Shown here piece after piece: positions 56,252 through 64,000 of a stretch of 64,000 nt of DNA (within the stretch, counting starts at the first letter, position 1; every line of letters begins with the position of its first letter). Under the pieces are notes generated by a model. That model saw nothing but the letters and a program-made list of their open reading frames with translations. It did no database searches and was not told where the DNA came from. This DNA comes from Paraphysoderma sedebokerense (Eukaryota > Blastocladiomycota > Physodermatomycetes > Physodermatales > Physodermataceae): contig JAHLJZ010000002.1 in NCBI GenBank assembly GCA_025602915.1, positions 785,864 through 849,863 on the forward strand. The letters run 5' to 3'. The translations under genes and the position numbers were made by a program.

Positions 56252-57621
56252 ATGCCTTTCGGTCAGGTATGATTATCATGAACTACATGGAATAGCTGCT
56301 CCATATTAACAGATTACTTGCAGCTTGTCATTGGTCCTCCAGGATCTGGCAAAACGACTTATTGCAATGGACTGCATCAGTATCTGAATGCTTCGGGCCG
56401 GTAAGAATTTACTGTCGAGATATTCACTATCCAATGACGTTGCTGAATATATTGAGTCACCCAGAAAAACTATTATCGTCAACCTAGATCCGGCCAATGA
56501 TGTTTTGCCTTATGATTGTGCAATTAACGTTGCTAATTTAATCACCTTAGAAGATGCCATGGAGGCTTACGGCCTCGGCCCAAATGGAGGTATAATGTAT
56601 TGTATCGAATATATAGAGAAAAACTTGGATTGGTTACAGACTGAGTTGAAGAAATACGAAGGTAATCTAATACATTAGTTGTGAGATGTTCATATCTAAC
56701 TTCAGGAGGCAGATTGCTATGTGTTATTTGATTGTCCGGGCCAAGTTGAACTCTATACCCATCACGACTCAATGAAAAATATAATTCGAATCATCGGAAA
56801 ATGGGATTATAGGGTTTGTGTCTACTTAATACATTAGTTACATCAGTCTTTATTTGCTGAGCCGTCGGTTAGATCCGAACTTGCGTGCTAACCTTCATAT
56901 CGTTTATTCAGCTTTGTGCTGTTCACTTAGTTGACTCGCATCATTGCACCGACGTTGGAAAATATATTGCAGCTCTACTATTAAGTTTAAAGACCATGAT
57001 ACATTTAGAGCTGCCTCATGTCAATGTTTTGAGTAAAATCGATCTGCTAAGTGGATACGGCAAACTAGGTATAATGTCTTCATCCTCTAACCTCACGAAT
57101 TTCTATGCTAATTAATTCTAATACCTCCGCCATTAGCCTTCAATCTAGATTTTTATACTGAAGTCCAAGACTTATCTTATCTACTCGAGAAACTGATTAC
57201 GGATCCATTTTTCAGCAAGTTTCGGTCTTTCAACGAAGCATTAATTGGTTTGATTGAAGATTACTCGCTTGTTAATTTCCAGACACTATGCATCACGGAT
57301 CCAGCAAGTGTCGTTAATCTACAACGACTGATAGATAAAGCGAACGGGTACATTTATGGTGGATTGACACTGGGTAATGAAAGTATATTCAGCACGGCTG
57401 TCAAAGCCGGAAAATACGGTGAAGATGTCGCCGACGTACAAGGGAAGTATTTGGACTATCCAGAGATTTGGACGGAATGGGAAAGACTACAATCAGAGAG
57501 TTCCAATCATGTGGCGCGACAAGATAAGCCGACAGAAGTCCAAAGTTCAGTTGTTAAGCCCTCCGTTGATATGAGCGTGAAGTTAAATGTAAATAATATT
57601 GTGGAAAGAGACTCAGAATAA
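56252..57621 (+). CDS. GPN2: GPN-loop GTPase 2
   Basis: GPN GTPases act in assembly and nuclear import of RNA polymerases. Exon 1 is MPFGQ, then [20 protein letters not shown] (P-loop). A short intron is removed before [20 protein letters not shown]. The defining loop is [31 protein letters not shown] is the G3 equivalent, [16 protein letters not shown] gives the base-recognition KID, and the C-terminal part includes [16 protein letters not shown] and [16 protein letters not shown]. Six exons. The [15 protein letters not shown] context favours GPN2 over GPN1/GPN3. The tail is acidic and Ser-rich. About 330 residues. Confidence 0.92.
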
Positions 57622-57767
57622 CCTCCTTATAAACAGCTTGACGAGAGTCCATGATTGCACAACTTTTGGCTGGTATCCACTTATGGAACACGATTATAAC
57701 AATTTAACTGCAATATAATAATTTGGCATCATATTATATACATTATACGCAAAGAAATTGCGAACTT

Positions 57768-58971
57768 CTACTTGCGTTGATAAGGTAGATACCGTTTTTC
57801 CTTGCTTGCATTCTTCTTCCTCCTCTTTTCTAATAGTTTGTCAATACTCTTCTCCGGTGCATCCTTGAATTTTGATATCAATGTGAGTTTTTTGACCTCA
57901 GCTAATAAAGATTACATTGGGATAAAGCCGATTAGGAGGGCATACGAAGACAGATGAAAAAAGAACCGAACTATCTACCTTTCTTTAGGAAGTAAGGGAC
58001 TTTCCCTTGTTTCACAGCATCCATTTCTTTCTTCTTCCACTCTCTTTTGATATTGCGCTCTCGCTCCTTTTCTTTGCGAGTCGCTTCCTGTGATTGCTAT
58101 TGACGGAAACAACGTTAGTACAAGTGATGATCCTAATTTCGATTTGAAGATACAAACCATTCGTTGCACCAGCATTTCTAATTTATTTTTCTCTTCTATA
58201 TTCTTCTCTTGTTTGAGTTTTTCTTTTATCATCTTCATTTCATTTCTCTTGAAATCGTCCAAGAATGAAAAACTTTTTTGAAATAGATCTTCATTAAACT
58301 TTCCGCATAAATTATCAAATCGAGGGTCCCGCCGTTTTGGGACTGCCGTCTCAACAACTTTTCGAAACCTGGACACGGGTCGTTTGGCTGACATCTCCAT
58401 CGGCCTTGATATAACATACTTGTTATGACTAAATTCAGAAAGAAACTGTGAAACCCAGTATTAAAAACGTACTGATTCTTATTTTCTCGCCTAGGTTTCT
58501 TGCTCTCATTGTTCATCAATTTGTCATTCTTCCGGCTTTCGCCGTCTACTAATGAACGGCTCACTGAATGTATGGTGTTTTTCAGCTCTCTGAACTCTTT
58601 TTGTCCCAACTTCTTCTGCAATTTCATCAGCTGCCCCATAGGAACATCAGCCAACTCTACTCATTTGAATGGACAAGGTTAAAGTTAGCACGTTTATGAA
58701 GAATCCGAAATGTCAAAGACAATCAGTACTATTATATACCTCTTTTCATGTGTTCTTCGGCGTCATCGTCCTCGACCTCTTCATTCGAATAATACTCATC
58801 CTCGCTAATATCGTCAAATTCGGCTTCTGACAATTCTTCTTCACTGACTTCATCATTGTCGCTATAAGTTGATTTGGTTATGGGCCGATTCTTTCTGGGC
58901 AACGAGTTCGACAACAGTTGTGGTTTCATCGTTTTTCGCGCTAACGGACTAGAGCCGAGCGACAGACGCAT
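57768..58971 (-). CDS. RRP36: RRP36-like rRNA processing factor
   Basis: Nucleolar factor for early 18S rRNA cleavages. An acidic N-terminal region (SEEELSEAEFDDISEDEYYS) leads to DVPMGQLMKLQKKLGQKEFR, then KRPVSRFRKVVETAVPKRRD, PRFDNLCGKFNEDLFQKSFS, FLDDFKRNEMKMIKEKLKQE, and a Lys/Arg-rich C-terminus with KEWKKKE-like and QGKVPYFLKK blocks. PKRRDPRFD...G is diagnostic. The end is KEKRYLPYQRK. Five exons. Two Met codons compete: 59019 and 58971. I prefer 58971 because the upstream codons overlap a CACGTG site that elsewhere is promoter DNA. Confidence 0.88.
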
Positions 58972-59002
58972 AGATACCGGGACATTAAAGTGCGTCGAAA
59001 GC

Positions 59003-59008
59003 CACGTG
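59003..59008. promoter_or_regulatory. CACGTG E-box between RRP36 and METTL25
   Basis: Context gcCACGTGat, 81 bp upstream of the METTL25 ATG and 32 bp upstream of the preferred RRP36 ATG. It would be inside the RRP36 frame if the upstream Met is used. Confidence 0.35.
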
Positions 59009-59083
59009 ATGGTTGTCATGCATCTGGCACCGTTCGTTCTTGACCTGCTCTGTTGCTCTCTTTCAAAGCCGGTTCCCTAGACG

Positions 59084-60741
59084 ATGGTGCAGTCGAACCG
59101 ATTTGAATTTACAGATAAATCCTATGTTCGCTTGCCGTCGGAATATATCAACCACTCCACTTCGGTGACTGATTATGTCAATGATGTTCTAACATTCATC
59201 ACTGACTACCGTCATTTTTACGAATTTCATGCCGTTGATTTTTTTGTGGAAGATTATTGGAGAAATCACATTCCACAGCACTGGCATGACCTTGTAGAGA
59301 ACGAAGATTTGGATTCATGGTTAGATAGAATGCTTTTAATTGGCGGCAAAGTTGATTCGGCAATCCCTGCTACCTGGCCTGATGATCTTGTGAGGTTCAT
59401 TAAAACTTCTTGGTCGATTGGGTTGGTACGGCAATCCGAGAACGGTTGGTACCTGTTGTGATATAAAATTATGATACTGCTCTCTGAATGTCTGAAGTGA
59501 CCATTTTTAAAAGCGCTCCAAAAGGCCGAACTCGATAATAACGTTCGACTCGGAATGAGCCTGAAAAAAATTCATGAAGTTGAAATAATGGCTAAATATG
59601 TGTCTGATCTTGCGTCTAATCGCTCAATCGATAACGTTGTCGATGTCGGTGCTGGTCAAGGATATCTGTCGTCCGGTACGATGTTAAGTTCTTGTTCATG
59701 TAAGTTTGTACACATACTAAACTTTTGATGTAGTCCTCGCATTTAAGTACGGTTTGACCGTCCTTGGGGTTGACTACGACACGATACAGACTTGCGGTGC
59801 AAATCGGCGCAGTGAGATAATAACGAAACGTTACGGCAAGCAAGGAAATCAGAATCAGAATGGGGAGTTAGCTTATTTAAACAAAAAAATAACCGCAAAG
59901 GACAAGTTTTCAGATATGATGACCGAATGGAGATCAAGTGTGGAGAATACATCCAATTCTTCAGAACCGAGTATCGGCGATGTTAGCCACGACTGGATCA
60001 TCATTGGCTTGCATACATGTGGAGACCTTGCGCCAAGTATGCTCAAGATGTTTAAAGAAAGTGAGGCCGCAATATTCGTGAACGTTGGATGCTGTTATAA
60101 TCTTTTGACTGAACATGACGACGCTGAAGGTAACCCCAATTTTCTGCTATGGTTACTATTCGGGATTTAATTTATTGATTTTACATTAAGAATGTTCGAA
60201 TTACGGTTTTCCTATGAGCCAACATTTGGCTGATCGCCATGTCGCCTTGGGTGAAGTAGCCCGAACAGTTGCTTGCCAGGCTACGGTGCGATGGACTTCC
60301 CGTGCGAAAGCTAAAGAATCTTTCGTTCGCCACTTTTATCGATCGCTCGTTCAATTGGTGTTAGTTCGTGAAGGTCTAATCCCAGCGAATGATAGGACAG
60401 CGCTTCACAGTAGCAAAATACGCCGACAAACATTTTCCCTTGGAACATTTCCGAGTTATGTCAAACAAGTCTTAGTCAAGCTTCCGCATGTTTCTGAAGG
60501 CATGCTGTCAGAGTCTCTTTTGTTGGCCTACTACGAACGTCATTTAAACGATTTGAAAAAAATCGCTTTTGTTTGGACGCTAAGAGCTTTGGTTGCTGAA
60601 GCAATCGAGAGTTTGATACTAGTGGACCGTTGGCTTTGGTTGAGAGAACAAGGGATCGATTCCCAATTGTTTCCACTGTTTGATCATAAAGAGAGTCCCC
60701 GAAATATGGTAATTGTTGGGATAAAGCCCTCTGCATCGTAA
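59084..60741 (+). CDS. METTL25/RRNAD1-family methyltransferase
   Basis: SAM-dependent methyltransferase-like protein of the METTL25/RRNAD1 family; the substrate is not known to me. N-terminal region includes DYRHFYEFHAVDFFVEDYWR and HIPQHWHDL. Exon 2 has MSLKKIHEVEIMAKYVSDLA and motif I NVVDVGAGQGYLSS, then YGLTVLGVDYDTIQTCGANR (motif II acidic residue). Family hallmarks follow: WIIIGLHTCGDLAPSMLKMF and FVNVGCCYNLLTE, then SNYGFPMSQHLADR. The C-terminal exon includes the Lys/Arg-rich HSSKIRRQTFSLGTF and RTLRALVAEAIESLIL-like region. Four or five exons, about 500 residues. Confidence 0.9.
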
Positions 60742-60859
60742 TTGTACACTATGTAAATTTACTATTTTATTTATGATAATACATTGCGCATTTGTTCAGT
60801 ACACAAAATTTCCGTTGATAATAATAAAAAAGCCAAATAGCTTAAGATTAGTGCTACGA

Positions 60860-61632
60860 TCAGAATATCATTGCGGCAACAATGGCAGTGATAAATCCAA
60901 GTCCCATCTTCACCAACTCCTCTGCGCCAGAAGGTTGAGAAACTTGCTGAGCAACATCAAACGGTTCTGTCTCTTTCCCTGAGGTAGGTTCAGGAGGAGT
61001 CCATTGATTTAATTCAGAGAGTGCTCTGGTGTTGTAACAGGATACAAAGGCGGAATCAGAATCTTTAGCAACCAGTGAACGAACTTTTTCGACAGAGTTT
61101 TCGCCAATTACAAATAAATCCCTGCTGATAGTAGGATCGTTGTAGAGATAAGTTTTTCCAGCCATATCTTTCCTGATTGAACCCCATTTGGAAGACAGAT
61201 CGCCGACTTTGAATGTCAATAGATCTCCAACTTTTGGGGGCTGAGTCGAGTTAGCAGGATTCAAAACGTCACCTGGCGAAAAGGAAATCTTCAATTAATT
61301 ATCTTTGAGAATTCATAGGAAATTCTTAGTTATGTCTAACCTGCGCTACCACAATCCCCGGGGGCTCTAACGCTCGATTCATAAAGGCCGTAATCGATCT
61401 TTTGCAACTTGGAATCTGTCGGGAAACTTTTTACGGTAAGATAAACAGATGTTTCCTTGTGCGCCTCGAATCCAACAAAATATAATGTTGCTGATATGTT
61501 GAGAGATTCATTGTAGATCTCTGACTGGTAGGCCCAACTTGCTTTGCCATGATCGCTTGATCCGTGGGCCAGGGCGAAGGACAGATATGAAAGCAGGAAG
61601 AGAGCTGTGACCGGCAAATGTGCGATAGTCAT
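60860..61632 (-). CDS. Secreted, probably GPI-anchored SOD-fold protein lacking metal ligands
   Basis: Starts with a clear signal peptide (MTIAHLPVTALFLLSYLSFA, then LAHG). The mature part resembles extracellular Cu/Zn superoxide dismutase in order: DYGLYESS (where SOD has GFHxHE), GDCGSAGDVLNPANS (SOD: GC-SAGPHFNP), GDLSSKWG (SOD: GDLGN), and FVSCYNT (SOD: LACG). Both disulfide cysteines remain, but every His ligand position I can place is replaced. The C-terminus EELVKMGLGFITAIVAAMIF has the shape of a GPI signal. Two exons, intron about 61341-61275. Enzymatic activity is unlikely; the family call is by eye. Confidence 0.6.
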
Positions 61633-61835
61633 CTTATAAAATTGAAAAAATTTCAAACAATAAATTTCGGAAAGGGGAGTATTTATGTGCAATTCAAAAT
61701 TAAAAGTTATTGCGGACGGACCAAACAGATGATGATTTTGTTGAAGCCACGCCCTGCCAATCATCAACCACAATGGGAAATGAAATTAGGTGTAACATAA
61801 ACGGCTACATTCAATGAACGAAAAAATTAATATAT

Positions 61836-63278
61836 TTTATATATCTAAATCTGCATCAGGATCCTCATCATCAAAATCATCGTCGATATCAGGTTCATAC
61901 AAAATTGCGCCATCCTCAGTATTTGGCGATTCTAGCGTCAAACGCATATCAGTGATGTCCGCCTTGAAAATCACTCTAGACAAAACTACATACCCTGGGC
62001 CTTCAAATATGGCAAAACAACATTGTCTTTAGCTTTTCGTTGTTGATCTGTTAGTCGCAAGTTGAATGATAAATTCGCCGTGGGATCCTAAAGATAATGC
62101 AAATTTCAAATTAGGGATCGATTCCGATACCTGAACTGAGAAGAAAAATTTTGCAAACATTTTCATCTTTTACACTCAATTGCTCTATAACATGACTATC
62201 GCCTTCACTTTCTTCTATAGCTTGGAAAGATAGAAGGGATTGACTTTCATCGATACGATACAAGCATGTCTATGAAAGCACGATGAGCTTCTTTTTAGCT
62301 GGCCGAGAGCTCCCTCAAAAAAACAGACATACCTCTCTTAAAATTTTGCCACTTTTCTTCTTATGTTCCACCACACAAATTCCTTCATTGGTGGAGTTCG
62401 ACTCCAGAATCATTTCATCCTCTTGCCTGTATACCGGGCTTAAATAGACTTTCGAATTATGTAAAGTAATAGTCGTTGTAAAAATGTATGATAACGAATG
62501 GTATAATTGCGGCAAAGTTGTTGTGCTATTATATTGAGTTGGATAAAATATGTCCCTGGGACTCACAGCGAGGAAAGTATTTGGTTCTGAAAAACGAAGG
62601 TTATGAGAAATTAGTTTGGGCTAAGAATCTGTAAAATTTGAATTCAACCTGCATACCGGAGATGTGAGAAGAAATATTTTTCAAGAGTCGGAAGACGTCG
62701 ACGACAGGAGAACCCAGTAAGAAGTTGTGCAAAGAATCTATGACAAATGTAAACTTTCCGCTGCCTAGATATCAAAAATGTCAGGCAAGGCACAGTAGTT
62801 TCGGGTATAGTGATTCAATGACTTACATCTATTAATCTGATCCACAAAAACGTCAGAGCATCGGTCGAGATCATTTAATACAAGTTTCTCAGTTGACTCA
62901 GATTTCCTCCATCCAAACGGATCCTCATAAGCGTTCATTATCACTAACCTACAGATTTTCGTATTTCGTGAGTCTACTGAAAATGACAAGAAACCTGAAT
63001 TGAAAAATGAACCTCGGATGATGACGAAATAATGTTTTGTATTTCTCCGACGTAAACTTTGTCGCACATAGTAACACAGTACCACTGTTAAGTTAAAATG
63101 AAGTGTTAAGAAGGAAGGCGAATTTAAAAGGGGTTGAAATTGTACAGTACTTCGACAAAGATCTTTGAATGAACTGGATCAGTAGAGGCAAAGCAGACTG
63201 CTGAATAGCTTCTAAAAGTAGTATCGAAGTCGATGTTTCCTTATCAGAATATATTCTTTCAAGGAATAATTGCGCCAT
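61836..63278 (-). CDS. ELP5: Elongator complex protein 5
   Basis: Elongator subunit of the Elp4-Elp5-Elp6 RecA-like ring, needed for wobble-uridine tRNA modification. Met at 63278 gives MAQLFLERIYSDKETSTSIL, continuing LLEAIQQSALPLLIQF. Later exons: MNAYEDPFGWRKSESTEKLV, a buried-strand segment KFTFVIDSLHNFLLGSP, FLAVSPRDIFYP, LPQLYHSLSYIFTTTITLHN, NLSFNLRLTDQQRKAKDNVV and LPYLKAQ. The end is IDDDFDDEDPDADLDI, the acidic C-terminus typical of ELP5. At least seven exons; an in-frame Met upstream at 63359 is possible. Confidence 0.88.
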
Positions 63279-64000
63279 ATTGGATTTATCTGAATTTACT
63301 AGTGGAGTGAAGGAAACTTTTTTTTTCTTGAACTCTGGCGGGAAACTCGCCCCCATCAACCCATCAATCTACCTCGCGATTGCTTCGGCAATCGCTATTT
63401 GGACACAATATTTAGCAATACTGGACCCATCGAGCGCAGAGTAGAATATTAGTATATTCCTACTACATAGATTCATATAACACTGCGAATATACAAGTCG
63501 ACCTGTAACTGTGGTTATTTCGGGTGACGAAGTCATCTGCGAAAGCATCCTAAAATGCGGAATACTATCCTCCTTCATAGCGCAACACCATCACTTAATG
63601 GTTAGGGTTGCGGGTACTGTCCAGTATAGACGACAATAGTCTGATATCACGTGTATACAACGGTCTGTAAATAGGAATAGTCCCTTGTATATATCATCTA
63701 ATCATCTAACATCATCTAATATGATCATGATTAATTATATCAAACCTTCTGGCTCAGTCGTGCCGTTCAATTTCGTATGGATCCCGCAACAGTTAAGGAA
63801 GCACCGATTCAACGACTTAAGAAAACCATCGGTTCCAGTGGGCCAAACGGAATAACTGTAATATAAATATTAGGGAGAACGCGCGAAGTTCCTAGTCCTC
63901 TGTCCATCCATAATATACCTCGAATGGCTTCGTCGGAAGGAAAAAAGACTGTCCTTTGGAATCTTTAGGATTCTCTTGCCCGTCTCGACTTATTGTAGGT
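63279..64000. other. Right-edge region, no gene resolved
   Basis: Contains the ELP5 promoter, one CACGTG at 63648-63653, and a short plus-strand frame from ATG 63777 (MDPATVKEAPIQRLKKTIGS) that could be a first exon running toward the window end, with a possible GTAATA donor near 63857. A second ATG frame near 63923 is equally weak. A 69-codon minus frame at 63369-63578 looks random. Confidence 0.35.
63648..63653. promoter_or_regulatory. CACGTG E-box at right edge
   Basis: Context atCACGTGta, 129 bp before the ATG at 63777 and about 370 bp upstream of ELP5. Confidence 0.3.

Overview
The window is nuclear DNA from a compact eukaryotic genome. Genes lie on both strands, intergenic gaps are mostly 100-800 bp, and nearly every gene is cut by short introns (about 50-190 nt) with GT...AG ends and CTAAC/CTGAC-like branch sites. 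The gene set points to a zoosporic (chytrid-grade) fungus or a close fungal relative. A CFAP61 radial-spoke gene implies a motile 9+2 flagellum. An MTC1 homologue, an AIM18/AIM46-type chalcone-isomerase-fold protein, an Fpk1/Nrc2-type AGC kinase and a THP3/LENG8 gene are typical of fungi. The species cannot be named from sequence alone.

Layout, left to right: a possible first exon of a leftward gene at the edge; SGT1 (+); a cluster of three paralogous seven-transmembrane genes (one -, two +) at 2.6-7.1 kb; an AIM18-like protein (-); a membrane protein with fascin-like beta-trefoil sequence (-); a tail-anchored low-complexity protein (-) with an unresolved ORF just upstream; THP3/LENG8 (+); an unidentified nuclear-looking protein (-); PHAF1 (-); SRP receptor alpha (+); CFAP61 (+); a very long TTC14-like TPR protein (-); AP endonuclease (+); Sec61 beta (-); a 2.3-kb satellite array; SCPx-type thiolase (+); a twin-CX9C protein (-); an AGC kinase (+); mL40 (+); BUD31 (-); maleylacetoacetate isomerase (-); PIG-Y (+); MTC1 (-); an RS-tailed cyclophilin (-); GPN2 (+); RRP36 (-); METTL25/RRNAD1 (+); a GPI-anchored SOD-fold protein without metal ligands (-); ELP5 (-).

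Most genes are housekeeping: chaperoning, mRNA export and splicing, rRNA processing, ER targeting and translocation (SRPRA, Sec61 beta), GPI synthesis (PIG-Y), DNA repair, mitochondrial translation and assembly, and tRNA wobble modification. They are not an operon, but many are divergent pairs sharing a short promoter. CACGTG sites recur in those promoters and I saw none clearly inside a gene body.

The parts least explained by known families are the seven-TM gene cluster, the nested satellite array, the beta-trefoil membrane protein, the metal-less SOD-fold protein, the C-terminal region of the TTC14-like protein, and the unidentified gene at 17.9-19.3 kb. I found no tRNA or rRNA gene, CRISPR array, transposase or viral gene.
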